This document shows positions 25,401 through 34,338 of a stretch of 64,000 nucleotides of DNA, in pieces; the stretch's first letter is position 1; each line of letters begins with the position of its first letter. This DNA is from RGIG5612 sp963589005 (GTDB taxonomy: Bacteria; Bacillota; Clostridia; Lachnospirales; Lachnospiraceae), in NCBI GenBank assembly GCA_963589005.1, contig CAVAJR010000005.1:1-64000 (forward strand), in the 5' to 3' direction. Position numbers and translations under genes: made by a program. The notes under the pieces were generated by a model. It was not told the origin of the DNA, did not search any database, and worked only from the letters and a program-made list of their open reading frames with translations.

Positions 25401-26291
25401 ATGGATACTAATAATAAAATGGGTATCGCGTGTTCAGACTCTGGAGCTTCTAAACAAATGCTGACTGGCAACCAATCAACGGATGAGGCGCAGGAGCGCC
25501 TTTGCAATAAAATGACGTCCCGCAAGGTCAGGACGGAACTGACAGGTGTACAGAAACGTGCCTGGAGCATAGGCTTTATGATATTTCTTGTTATATTATG
25601 GCAGGTGCTGGCCATGATAATCGGGAAGAGCTACATATTGCCTAGTCCTATTGAGGTTATAGAGAGTCTGTGGAAGAACAGAGCCGAGATATTCACGGAG
25701 CATTTGCCGGCAACAATGCTTGTTATGGCAATAGGCTGCGCTGCGTCAATAATAATCGGAGTGGGGCTGGCAGTGCTTATGGATGTAAGCAAGACTGCAC
25801 AGAAAGCCTTATACCCGATATTGACCTTTACGCAGACTATTCCAATCATGTGCATCTCGCCTGTGTTTGTTCTGTGGTTCGGATATTCAACCGGGATGAG
25901 AACATTGGTTGTGGTACTGGTTACGTTTTTCTCGATTACGGTCAATGTGTTTGACGGATTTAAGGCGTCCAAGAGGGCAAGAGAAGAGCTCCTTCAAACT
26001 TATGGTGCTGACAGATGGCAATGTCTTAAATTAGTCAAATGGCCTGCTGCGCTGCCATATTTTTTTACAGCTCTTCATGTAGCAGTGCCATGGTCGGCAG
26101 TCGGTGCAGCGGTGGCAGAGTGGTTGGGCGCCCCAAAAGGATTAGGAACATACAGCCGCAACTGCATGGCCAGCCTTGATGCGGCAGGACTTTTAGCACC
26201 GCTTGTATTGCTTACGGTAATTGCATTGCTATTGAATTATATATTAAATATTTTGGAACGCAGATTCGTATCATGGCAGGACGTATTATAG
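25401..26291 (+). CDS. ABC transporter permease 1 for thiamine precursor (ThiX-like)
   Basis: ATG 25401 follows GGAGG at 25385 and lies one base after the ATPase stop, giving 296 residues. The first 55 residues are a polar cytosolic tail not usual for this family. Six helices follow, and the EAA loop (EELLQTYGADRWQCLKLVKWPAALPYF) marks the binding-protein-dependent permease family. WLGAPKGLGTYSRN is the conserved C-terminal region. It is paralogous to the permease at 27627, and the pair may form a heterodimeric channel. Confidence 0.88.
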   Translation: MDTNNKMGIACSDSGASKQMLTGNQSTDEAQERLCNKMTSRKVRTELTGVQKRAWSIGFMIFLVILWQVLAMIIGKSYILPSPIEVIESLWKNRAEIFTEHLPATMLVMAIGCAASIIIGVGLAVLMDVSKTAQKALYPILTFTQTIPIMCISPVFVLWFGYSTGMRTLVVVLVTFFSITVNVFDGFKASKRAREELLQTYGADRWQCLKLVKWPAALPYFFTALHVAVPWSAVGAAVAEWLGAPKGLGTYSRNCMASLDAAGLLAPLVLLTVIALLLNYILNILERRFVSWQDVL

Positions 26292-26480
26292 GTGCCATTA
26301 GGACTGCGGGAATGTGCAGGCAGCGCGGCAATCTGCTTTTATAAAATTCCGGGCGGTAAGGTGTACCGTCAAATGAGGATGCTTGGGCGACTGCACGTTC
26401 ATAGGACGGGGCAGAGAGCATGCCTGCATATGAGCATGGCAAATACAAAATAAGAAGAAATTTGAATTAAAACAATAAAT

Positions 26481-26497
26481 CGCTGCTCACAGCAGCG
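26481..26497 (+). promoter_or_regulatory. Small hairpin before the binding protein gene
   Basis: CGCTGCT, CAC and AGCAGCG form a perfect stem a few bases before the ribosome site at 26502. It may protect the mRNA 5' end. The remaining intergenic stretch 26292-26480 has no gene I can support. Confidence 0.45.
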
Positions 26498-26511
26498 AAA
26501 TGGAGGAAATT

Positions 26512-27507
26512 ATGAAATTAAACAGAAGATTATCAACCATATTAGCCTGCACAATTGCAGCAAGCGCCATGTCATTTGGCACGATTCAGGCAGATGAACT
26601 GACACATTTAGATGTAGTATTGGATTGGTATCCGAATGCGATCCATACATTTTTATTTGAAGCAATTGAAAATGGATACTTTGAGGAGGAAGGACTTGAA
26701 GTAAACCTGATCAATCCGGCAGACAGTGTGGATGCTGTCAACTTTGTTGCATCAGGAAGGGCGCAGATAGGACTCACATATCCTATTGATGTTGTTCAGG
26801 CCTATGCATCAGGCATGCCTGTAACCTCAATAGGTGCAATCGCACAGGAAGCACTTGAGTGCATGTGCTCTCTTTCTTCTAATTCAATTACAGATGACAT
26901 GACAAGCCTGAAGGGTAAGAAGGTTGGAATTACGGGAACACAGATCAGCAAGGCTGTTATTAATACGATTGCAGCAAATGCAGGCCTTGCAGAAGATGAT
27001 CTTGAGATAGTTACGGTAGGATTCGACCTTGTTACGGCGCTTACAACTGGAAGTGCTGATCTTATTATCGGACCATTTATCAATGATGAAGTTGTAACTA
27101 TGAAAAATGCAGGATATGAACTGAATGTATATAGTGAGCAGGATTACGGTGTACCTGAATTATACGGTCTTATCATGGCTGTAAACAGCGAGGATTATGC
27201 GGAAAATTCTGAAGTATACGAGGCATTTCTTCGTGCGTGCCGTAAGGGCTTCGAGGATATGAAGGCCGATGAGGATGCCGCCGTTGAATTTATCATGACC
27301 AATATGAATACAGATGATAATCCCCTTGATGAAGTACAGCAGCGTGAAAGCTACGAGATCCTTCTTCCTAAGATGGAGCCGGAAGGAAGTACATTCCTGT
27401 CAATGTCTGAGAATGTATGGCAGTCTGTAATTGACTGGATGGTGGAAACGGAACAGATCGAGGAAGGATTTGAAGCTTCCGCGGTTATGGCTGAAATAAA
27501 TGCTTAA
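26512..27507 (+). CDS. Thiamine precursor binding protein, NMT1/THI5-like (ThiY type)
   Basis: ATG 26512 is preferred over ATG 26500 because GGAGG (26502-26506) stands five bases before it. The product has 331 residues. The signal peptide ends near TIQA-DE (about residue 26). The mature part opens LDVVLDWYPNAIHTFLFEAIENGYFEEEGLEVNL, the classic NMT1/THI5 pattern with the pyrimidine-stacking WYPNAIH. It should capture HMP or a formylaminopyrimidine outside the cell. The cysteine in TILAC follows too short a hydrophobic stretch for a convincing lipobox, so anchoring is unclear. Confidence 0.9.
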   Translation: MKLNRRLSTILACTIAASAMSFGTIQADELTHLDVVLDWYPNAIHTFLFEAIENGYFEEEGLEVNLINPADSVDAVNFVASGRAQIGLTYPIDVVQAYASGMPVTSIGAIAQEALECMCSLSSNSITDDMTSLKGKKVGITGTQISKAVINTIAANAGLAEDDLEIVTVGFDLVTALTTGSADLIIGPFINDEVVTMKNAGYELNVYSEQDYGVPELYGLIMAVNSEDYAENSEVYEAFLRACRKGFEDMKADEDAAVEFIMTNMNTDDNPLDEVQQRESYEILLPKMEPEGSTFLSMSENVWQSVIDWMVETEQIEEGFEASAVMAEINA

Positions 27508-27574
27508 CCTAACGAATGTTCCAGTGATAACCATAGGTTAGCGATTAAAAAGATAAACTGAGCAAATGAGAGTA

Positions 27575-27611
27575 GATGTGCTCATACGACAGGACAGCGT
27601 ATGAGCACATC
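27575..27611 (+). terminator. Intercistronic hairpin between binding protein and permease 2
   Basis: GATGTGCTCATACG, a nine-base loop and CGTATGAGCACATC form a perfect 14-bp stem without a T-run. It may limit read-through or protect the upstream mRNA end, keeping binding protein expression above the permease. Confidence 0.6.
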
Positions 27612-27626
27612 GGGTGTAATTGCCAT

Positions 27627-28388
27627 ATGAGAAAAAAATTAAATGCAAAACTGAATATTCCGGCTATCATTTTGGCAGTGGCGCTTCTTACACTATGGCA
27701 GATCGCTGCGCAGATCGTGAACATGCCTCATATACTTCCGGGGCCGGTGCAGATAGTTATAAGAACATGGCAATTAAGAGAATCGTTGTTCTTGCATCAT
27801 TTGCCGAGTACACTTATAACTATAGTTACAGGCTGGTGTCTGTCGGTGGTCATCGGCACTGTGCTGGCGTTATTGATGCATATAAGCCGTCATGCAGAGG
27901 CTATGCTTCATCCGGCACTTGTTATCACGCAGACCATTCCCGTAATGTGCATATCGCCGTTGTTTGTGGTATGGCTGGGATATACGCTGGGAGCCAGGCT
28001 GATTGCTGTAGTATTATCTACATTTTTTGCAATAACGCTTAATACCTATGATGGACTTAAGAGCACCGACAGCAGAAAAAAAGAACTGATGAGAACATAT
28101 GGTGCAGACAGGTTTCAGATATTTATTCAATTGGAGATTCCATCTGCACTGCCGATGTTTATGACAGCTCTTAAAATGACTCTGCCCTGGGCAGTAATTG
28201 ATGCAGCTGTAGCTGAATGGCTGGGAGCAACAGAGGGTCTGGGATATTTCAGCCGCAGAATGATAAGCAAAATGGACGGAGCAGCGGTATTTGCCCCGAT
28301 TCTCATACTGTGCATCATAACACTTATTGCCATGGCAGCAGTCAAGATGGCCGACAGGCACCTTGTACCTTACAGAAATGAACTATGA
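27627..28388 (+). CDS. ABC transporter permease 2 for thiamine precursor (ThiX-like)
   Basis: ATG 27627 gives 253 residues (MRKKLNAKLNIPAI), the normal size for this family; an earlier start at 27576 would fall inside the hairpin stem. Six helices and the EAA loop (KELMRTYGADRFQIFIQLEIPSALPMF) are clear, and WLGATEGLGYFSRRM matches permease 1. The ribosome site is weak. It differs from permease 1 by lacking the long polar N-terminal tail. Two permeases with one ATPase and one binding protein suggest a heterodimeric channel or a duplication. Confidence 0.87.
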   Translation: MRKKLNAKLNIPAIILAVALLTLWQIAAQIVNMPHILPGPVQIVIRTWQLRESLFLHHLPSTLITIVTGWCLSVVIGTVLALLMHISRHAEAMLHPALVITQTIPVMCISPLFVVWLGYTLGARLIAVVLSTFFAITLNTYDGLKSTDSRKKELMRTYGADRFQIFIQLEIPSALPMFMTALKMTLPWAVIDAAVAEWLGATEGLGYFSRRMISKMDGAAVFAPILILCIITLIAMAAVKMADRHLVPYRNEL

Positions 28389-28409
28389 TCAATGGAGGAC
28401 TTCAATATA

Positions 28410-29009
28410 ATGAGCAGGCAATTCAGCAGCCGGATCAATATTGCTATGATAGCTATAATGCTGTTGCTGGCATGTATCAGTCTGTCCTTTGTACCGGCAA
28501 ATGGACAATCCTATAAGTGCATTATAGATATTACATCGAAATATGTAATGGGACAGGACTTTGTCAATTGGTGCATTATGTGCGTCCTGGCGGTTGTAAC
28601 CTTCATTGACATAAAGATACGAAAAATACCGAATGCCTGCATTTTATCACTGATTGGCTTATGGCTTATAAGACTTGTATTTCAGTCCGCGACAGTGGAA
28701 AATAATCTGGTAAAATATCAGATTATTTCAAATATGCTGACAGCTGTTGTAATGGCAGCGGCATTTCTGTTCGCAGGATGGCTGACTAATAAGATTGTCA
28801 AAAAACAATCCCTGGGAGGAGGCGATATCAAACTGGTATTTGCCGCAGGACTTATATTAGACCCGTCGAAAAGCATGATCATGGTGCTGGCTGCATGTGT
28901 TTTGGCGCTGGTAACCTTCATCATAATTTGGATAAAAGACAAGGACGAATACTTTCCGTTTGGGCCTGCGATCTCAATTGCAACAGGTATTATGATATTG
29001 TGTACCTGA
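28410..29009 (+). CDS. Prepilin peptidase (A24 family, short TadV/CpaA type)
   Basis: ATG 28410 follows GGAGGA at 28394-28399, giving 199 residues; ATG 28392 is the alternative. The two catalytic aspartates are in FIDIKIRKIPN and GGGDIKL, the signatures of aspartic prepilin peptidases. Several membrane helices surround them, and the N-terminal methylase domain of full-length PilD is absent. It would cleave leaders of type IV or Tad pilins. It follows permease 2 by 21 bases, yet no pilus gene lies nearby. It may be carried passively on the thi transcript. Confidence 0.85.
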   Translation: MSRQFSSRINIAMIAIMLLLACISLSFVPANGQSYKCIIDITSKYVMGQDFVNWCIMCVLAVVTFIDIKIRKIPNACILSLIGLWLIRLVFQSATVENNLVKYQIISNMLTAVVMAAAFLFAGWLTNKIVKKQSLGGGDIKLVFAAGLILDPSKSMIMVLAACVLALVTFIIIWIKDKDEYFPFGPAISIATGIMILCT

Positions 29010-29303
29010 TCACCAATGTAAATGGGGATTGTTCAGTTGCCTGCGAGCTTTCCAGACTGTCCGAAAACTAATTTTGGGTCAATCTTGATCTCTATTCATA
29101 TGCGTACTGCATGCATATTTGCTCACAGAATTTTCATTATACCATTCAAAAATGCTGTGTTATACTTGCATGGGCAGGTATTGAGCAGACATATATTGCT
29201 GACAGATGACAAAATACAAAGGAAATATTTGCTGCCGAACAGTGAGAAGGCGGATCAAAACGCCTGATATAAATCACGAAGGCAGATGAAGAGAGGATCA
29301 GGA

Positions 29304-31061
29304 ATGGGCAAAACAATAGGTATAGATCTTGGCACAACTAACAGCTGTGTGGCAGTAGTAGAAAACGGACAGCCGGTGGTAATTCCCAATGAAAAGGGCA
29401 ATCGCACAACTCCCAGTATAGTTGCGTTTACCAAGGTGGGAGAGCAGCTGGTAGGCGAGGCTGCACAGAGGCAGGCAGCTGTAAACAGTGACAGAACCAT
29501 CAGCTCAATTAAGAGGCAGATGGGAACAAACTGGACTAAAAATATTGACGGCAAGAGATACACTCCGCAGGAAATCAGCTCTATAATTCTGCGCAAACTA
29601 AAAAAGGATGCGGAAAACTATCTGGGGGAAACGGTAACGGATGCAGTTATTACTGTTCCGGCATACTTTAATGATATTCAACGTCAGGCAACCAAGGATG
29701 CAGGACGTATCGCGGGACTGAATGTTAAGAGAATTATAAATGAGCCTACGAGTGCGGCATTAGCCTATGGACTTAATAACGGTGCAGCGCAGAAAATACT
29801 TGTATACGATCTGGGCGGCGGCACATTTGATGTTTCAATAATTGAAATCGGTGATGATGTAATAGAGGTTCTTGCGACAAATGGCGACAATCATCTGGGT
29901 GGTGATGATTTTGATGAAAGGATAGTGACGCATTTGCTCGGAATTATTAAGAGCCAGCATGGCGTGGATCTGAGAAGAGATGTTTCGGCTATGCAGCGTC
30001 TTAAGGAAGCAGCAGAACAGTGCAAGAAGGAACTGTCCCAGTCGGATAATGGCAGAATATATCTTCCGTATCTTTCGATGATGAAGGGCGAGCCTCTTAA
30101 TTTCGAATATACGCTTACACGCAAGATGTTTGACGACCTCACAAGAGAACTCGTGGACAGAACCGCAGGGCCAGTTCAAAATGCCCTGAATGACGCCGGA
30201 ATCGCTGCATCAGAATTAGGCAAGGTGATTTTGGTCGGCGGCTCTACAAGAATTCCGGCAGTTCAGGAAAAGGTACGACTTCTTACAGGCAAGATTCCTG
30301 CCAAGAGCATCAACCCTGACGAGTGCGTAGCTCAGGGTGCGGCACTTCAGGGCGACATTTTATCAGAGGGAACGATTCAGCTGTACAATGGCGGCAGCGG
30401 TTTGCTTTTGCTTGATGTAACACCATTAAGTCTTGCAATTGAAACTGTTGGCGGTGTCGCTACGAGGGTAGTAGAGAGAAACAGTACATTGCCGGTTCAT
30501 TATTCACAGATATTTACGACAGCAGCTCCTTATCAGAGAAGTGTTGAGATAAATGTTCTTCAGGGTGAACGTCCTATGGCAAGGGATAATAAGTCTATCG
30601 GCAAATTCAGGCTCGGCGGCATCAAAGGCGCCCCGGCAGGAGTACCGCAGATTGAAGTTACCTTTGATATAGATGCAAATGGAATCCTTAAGGTTTCAGC
30701 TAAGGATCTGGCAACAGGCAGGGCACAGTCAATTACAATTGATAATAATGAGAGAATGTCGGATGCTGAAATTGAGCAGGCCATAAGAGATGCGCAGCAA
30801 TATGCTTCGCAGGACGGAATCAGGAGGCAGGCTGTCGAAGCTAACAATGAAGCCAACCAGCTTCTTAATGAGGTGCAGTCAAACCTTCAGACTAAGAAGA
30901 AGGAAATCAGCAAGGATGAAAAGAAATTTATCAAGAATGACATTGCGCAGCTTCAGAAAGCTGTATCCAAAAATAACCCGGCTAAGTGCACGGAAGAAGA
31001 CCTGCAGGCTGTTAAGGAGGCAATATCTAATCTTAAGCAGAGCAGTTCCAGAGTCCTGTAG
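29304..31061 (+). CDS. Hsp70 chaperone, DnaK paralogue
   Basis: ATG 29304 (GKTIGIDLGTTNSCVAVVE) gives 585 residues, shorter than the usual 610-620 of main DnaK. The ATPase domain has the phosphate loops IGIDLGTTNS and VYDLGGGTFDVSII and the adenosine motif VILVGGSTRIPAVQ. The linker LLLLDVTPLSLAIE and substrate domain follow. The C-terminal lid is short and ends KQSSSRVL with no acidic tail. There is no grpE, dnaJ or hrcA nearby and no CIRCE operator, so this is probably a second Hsp70 with a special role. The 294 bases upstream contain no supported gene. Confidence 0.88.
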   Translation: MGKTIGIDLGTTNSCVAVVENGQPVVIPNEKGNRTTPSIVAFTKVGEQLVGEAAQRQAAVNSDRTISSIKRQMGTNWTKNIDGKRYTPQEISSIILRKLKKDAENYLGETVTDAVITVPAYFNDIQRQATKDAGRIAGLNVKRIINEPTSAALAYGLNNGAAQKILVYDLGGGTFDVSIIEIGDDVIEVLATNGDNHLGGDDFDERIVTHLLGIIKSQHGVDLRRDVSAMQRLKEAAEQCKKELSQSDNGRIYLPYLSMMKGEPLNFEYTLTRKMFDDLTRELVDRTAGPVQNALNDAGIAASELGKVILVGGSTRIPAVQEKVRLLTGKIPAKSINPDECVAQGAALQGDILSEGTIQLYNGGSGLLLLDVTPLSLAIETVGGVATRVVERNSTLPVHYSQIFTTAAPYQRSVEINVLQGERPMARDNKSIGKFRLGGIKGAPAGVPQIEVTFDIDANGILKVSAKDLATGRAQSITIDNNERMSDAEIEQAIRDAQQYASQDGIRRQAVEANNEANQLLNEVQSNLQTKKKEISKDEKKFIKNDIAQLQKAVSKNNPAKCTEEDLQAVKEAISNLKQSSSRVL

Positions 31062-31194
31062 AGAATAAAGACAGCATGGATCGGAACTCGCCCATAAGAA
31101 TATGAGACAGCTTCAAGTCATGCATAAATGTTAAAAAAACATATAAAACTTATCGGCGGATTTATAGGCGATTAGAAATATCCAGGTTTTGTGT

Positions 31195-31238
31195 AACCTC
31201 CAAACTGGTGTAGGATAGACTTACCCAGTTTGGAGGTT
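31195..31238. terminator. Bidirectional terminator between dnaK paralogue and trmO
   Basis: AACCTCCAAACTGG pairs perfectly with CCAGTTTGGAGGTT across a 16-base loop. ATTTTAT follows on the plus strand. The right arm reaches the trmO stop codon at 31237-31239, so the element serves two convergent transcripts. Confidence 0.8.
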
Positions 31239-31971
31239 ATTTTATATTGCGAAACAATCCTGGATCATCGGTTCGCTGTAATACTTCGAATACTTTAAGA
31301 ATATCTTCTTCTACAGTAAATCGGATATCGAATTGGTCAAAGCTAAGGCCGTATACATACCCGCACTGCTTTTCATAAGAGCCGCGGGGGTCTTGTCTTA
31401 GAACCTGCAGGAGCGCATTTTGTTTGTCTTGCGGTATTAAATTCATAAGATCCTCAGGAAATTCTACATTCAGGAACTGCTTCTCACTGCATGAGAAACC
31501 CTTGGCTGCATCAGTATGGGAATCGGTATATGCAAGGTATGGTTTGATATCAAATATCTCGGTTCCGTTTAGGATATCCGCTCCGCCAACTATAAGAACC
31601 GGACCTTCGTTTGTATGCTGCTGTACCTTTAACAGCTTTACTGATGACAAACCCAATGAGTTGGGTCTGTATGGGGATCTGGTGGCAAATACGCCCTCTT
31701 TAATCTTGCCGCCTAGTCTGGGAGGCGCAACAAGTGCTGACCACCTGACGGGGTCAGCACTCATATCAATTCTGGTTTCTGAAAAATTCCAAATGAGCCA
31801 TAAGTGGCTGAAGGATTCAATGCCGCGCAGTGCATTGATATCACGAAAATCCTTTTCAAAAACAATTCGAGCTGTAAGCTCATCGACAAGTCCTGCCTGT
31901 CGTGGAATACCGAAACGCTCATTAAAATCTGTATATATTCTGGCTATTGGTTTTATGATGTATTCTGACAT
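31237..31971 (-). CDS. trmO: tRNA (t6A37) N6-methyltransferase TrmO
   Basis: The product has 244 residues. GIPRQAGLVDELTARIVF, LRGIESFSHLWLIWNF, PPRLGG and VFATRSPYRPNSLGLSSVKL are the TrmO/TsaA (YaeB) signatures, followed by the C-terminal domain (IKPYLAYTDSH). The enzyme uses S-adenosylmethionine to methylate t6A at position 37 of certain threonine tRNAs. It starts eight bases after the BCCT transporter stop, so it is the last gene of the phosphocholine operon. There is no evident functional link to it. Confidence 0.93.
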   Translation of the reverse strand: MSEYIIKPIARIYTDFNERFGIPRQAGLVDELTARIVFEKDFRDINALRGIESFSHLWLIWNFSETRIDMSADPVRWSALVAPPRLGGKIKEGVFATRSPYRPNSLGLSSVKLLKVQQHTNEGPVLIVGGADILNGTEIFDIKPYLAYTDSHTDAAKGFSCSEKQFLNVEFPEDLMNLIPQDKQNALLQVLRQDPRGSYEKQCGYVYGLSFDQFDIRFTVEEDILKVFEVLQRTDDPGLFRNIK

Positions 31972-31979
31972 ATCTGTAT

Positions 31980-33560
31980 CTACTCTGCTGCTTCAGTTCT
32001 GACAGTGTCAGAGGTTTCAGTCGTGCATTTGCTGCGAATATCACTTTGCATATATGACTTGGCATCTTTAAGAAAACTTATAACGATAAGGACCATTACG
32101 ATACCAATCGGAAATGCGGCTATTATGCTCACTGACTGCAGATTATTCATAGAACTTTCTGAGAATAAGAGGGCAATTGGAAGCAAGATTAGCAGTATGC
32201 ACCACATGAATTGTATTACTTTGTGTGGCTGCTGTCCGTTCGGAAGCGATTTATAGCTGTAGCATGATGCAATGTAGGCAATAGAATCGAAGGATGTGGC
32301 ATAGAAAGCAATCATTGTAAGCAGTACCACTATAAGTATTACAGGTGCCAGAGGCATGGATTTAATGATCGAAATAATCGTGCCGTAAAGATCGCCGCTT
32401 TGCAGATATTGTGAAATAAAATCTGCAGTACCCGACATCTGTTTTCCCATAGAGTAATTGCCGAGGATAATAAAACTTATTATAGTTGAGCCCACGCCAA
32501 ATCCGTATCCGCCCAAAACAGTCTGACGAACGGTTCGGCCTCTTGAGATATTTCCGATAAAAAACGGAGCAGCAACACACCATACCATCCAATAAGCCCA
32601 GTAGTAGATAGTCCATGTTTGTGGGAAATTGGAGGTCCTGAGGGCATCTGTGAAGGTAGACAGTCCGATGAAATTCTGCACCATGGTTCCCAGTGATGAC
32701 AACCCTGTTTCAATGATATATTTTGTTTCACCACAGAATATAAGAACAAAGGTAAGAAGTGCAAAAAATAAGTATATACATACTTTAGCCAGAATATTGA
32801 TACCTTTAAATCCATGCAGCAGAGAATAGGTATAAACAAAACATGTAATCAGCAGGATGATGATATTGATCACTGTTACGCTGACCGACAGATGAAACAT
32901 ATCTGCGATTATATTGGCCATTAGCGGGGTAGCGATGCTGAAGGTTGTAGCTGTTCCGGCGATAAGCGCAAATACTGCAAGAAGGTCAATGATGCGGCCG
33001 GGAGCTTTATCAGTGTATTTTCCCAAGATCGGTCTGCAGGCCTCGGAATATTTCTGCTTGCTTTTCTTTCTTACATGAAGCATAAAACCGAATGCGACAG
33101 CAAGAACAAGATAAAAAGCCCATGGAATAAGGCTCCAGTGGAACAGCGGAAATACGCCTGCCCATTCCTGGATGCTTCCTAATTCCGAAATATGAGCATC
33201 TGTAGCATATAAGATCCATTCAGAAAAGGAGTAAAACAAAATGTCTGCAGCAAGTCCGCATGTAAACATCATCGAGCCCCAGGCAAAAAATGAATATTTT
33301 GGTTTTTCATCAGGGCTTCCCAATACAATATTGCCATATTTGGAAAATGCGATGAAAATTGAAACAAGAAATATGCCAAGTCCTATGATCAGATAATAAG
33401 CTCCGAAGGTATCGCCGAAGAAAAATCTGAGTTGGCTTAACACAGCATTAGATTGATTTGGTAAAAAGAAAAAAAGTATGCAAAGTCCGATTATAATTGC
33501 GAGAGGAACGATAGTAATTATCCAGTCGATGTTTTTCTTATTTAACTGCTTTGGGGTCAT
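31980..33560 (-). CDS. BCCT-family transporter, probable choline importer
   Basis: The product has 526 residues and about 12 helices, typical for BCCT carriers. The family segment TWTIYYWAYWMVWCVAAPF, then FIGNISRGRTVRQ, is present, with further tryptophan-rich helices such as FYSFSEWILY. BCCT proteins import choline, betaine or carnitine with Na+ or H+. The gene follows LicC and the choline kinase fusion, so choline supply for phosphocholine synthesis is the best guess. AAAGGAG precedes the start. The 61-base gap from licC contains no terminator. Confidence 0.9.
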   Translation of the reverse strand: MTPKQLNKKNIDWIITIVPLAIIIGLCILFFFLPNQSNAVLSQLRFFFGDTFGAYYLIIGLGIFLVSIFIAFSKYGNIVLGSPDEKPKYSFFAWGSMMFTCGLAADILFYSFSEWILYATDAHISELGSIQEWAGVFPLFHWSLIPWAFYLVLAVAFGFMLHVRKKSKQKYSEACRPILGKYTDKAPGRIIDLLAVFALIAGTATTFSIATPLMANIIADMFHLSVSVTVINIIILLITCFVYTYSLLHGFKGINILAKVCIYLFFALLTFVLIFCGETKYIIETGLSSLGTMVQNFIGLSTFTDALRTSNFPQTWTIYYWAYWMVWCVAAPFFIGNISRGRTVRQTVLGGYGFGVGSTIISFIILGNYSMGKQMSGTADFISQYLQSGDLYGTIISIIKSMPLAPVILIVVLLTMIAFYATSFDSIAYIASCYSYKSLPNGQQPHKVIQFMWCILLILLPIALLFSESSMNNLQSVSIIAAFPIGIVMVLIVISFLKDAKSYMQSDIRSKCTTETSDTVRTEAAE

Positions 33561-33621
33561 GTGATACTCCTTTCTGACAGATATATAATCTGAGTCAGTG
33601 ATACATTATAATTGAAGTCGT

Positions 33622-34338
33622 TTATGCCTGAATGAACTGAAGGTAATAGGGATCGATCTGAGCAAGTTCCGAGAGACTGTCAATTTCTGTTACGTCACTT
33701 TGCTGCATAGGTCTTATGCCCAGAACATAGTCGTTCTTGTGGCAGAACATGGCAACATCATCCCAGTAGACCTGACGATTCTTTTTAACGTCAAATTCGT
33801 ATTCAAGATGTGATCTTAGCTTACGACCGTCTGCAGATGTCCATCTGGAAATGCTGTATAATTGCCAACCGCATTTGCCGCCGGTTCTGCTGCATGAAGT
33901 GACGATGCCATTTTCTGCCTGCTGCAGCCATTCATCAGTTTCTTGTTCAACATAGACGCTGTTATATCCTGACAATTCGAATTCACGGGATAATACGTCA
34001 GTATTATTTATAATCTGATCACCGTCTAAAATAATTGCATTTTCAATGTAACTGCGGGCACAGTACAATGACGAAATGTTGTTGCACGTGTCATAGTAAG
34101 GATTTTCGATCAGGGTAAGTCCTTGATATTTTTGGGACAGATATGCAAACTGCTCCTTAAGGTATCCTATTACTACATATATTTCATTAATTCTGTTATA
34201 ATGCAGACCGTCTATTATGCTTTCAATCATAGGCTTGCCGTTGATCCTGACGAGCGGCTTCGGAGTAGTAAATGTAAGCGGCTGCATGCGTGTTCCCTTA
34301 CCCGCAGCCATGATAATAGCCCTTTGTACCTGGTTCAC
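33622..34338 (-). CDS. licC: LicC-like CTP:phosphocholine cytidylyltransferase
   Basis: The product has 238 residues and a GTG start whose GTGA overlaps the upstream gene. The nucleotidyltransferase signature AIIMAAGKGTRMQPLTFTTP, then PKPLVRINGKPMIE, opens the protein. ILDGDQIINN holds the metal-binding aspartate, and YWDDVAMF fits the LicC active site. It should convert phosphocholine and CTP to CDP-choline. It is encoded between a choline kinase fusion and a BCCT carrier, reproducing the licA-licB-licC set. No LicD transferase lies in the window. Confidence 0.85.
   Translation of the reverse strand: MNQVQRAIIMAAGKGTRMQPLTFTTPKPLVRINGKPMIESIIDGLHYNRINEIYVVIGYLKEQFAYLSQKYQGLTLIENPYYDTCNNISSLYCARSYIENAIILDGDQIINNTDVLSREFELSGYNSVYVEQETDEWLQQAENGIVTSCSRTGGKCGWQLYSISRWTSADGRKLRSHLEYEFDVKKNRQVYWDDVAMFCHKNDYVLGIRPMQQSDVTEIDSLSELAQIDPYYLQFIQA

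Noticed and set aside
26512..26600. Lipoprotein signal peptide in the ThiY-like protein
   Set aside because: The candidate cysteine (TILAC) follows only about six hydrophobic residues, whereas a normal signal peptidase I site at TIQA-DE fits better.
29022..29267. Open frame of 81 codons between the prepilin peptidase and dnaK genes
   Set aside because: There is no ribosome site, the composition is unlike neighbouring genes, and no family features are seen.
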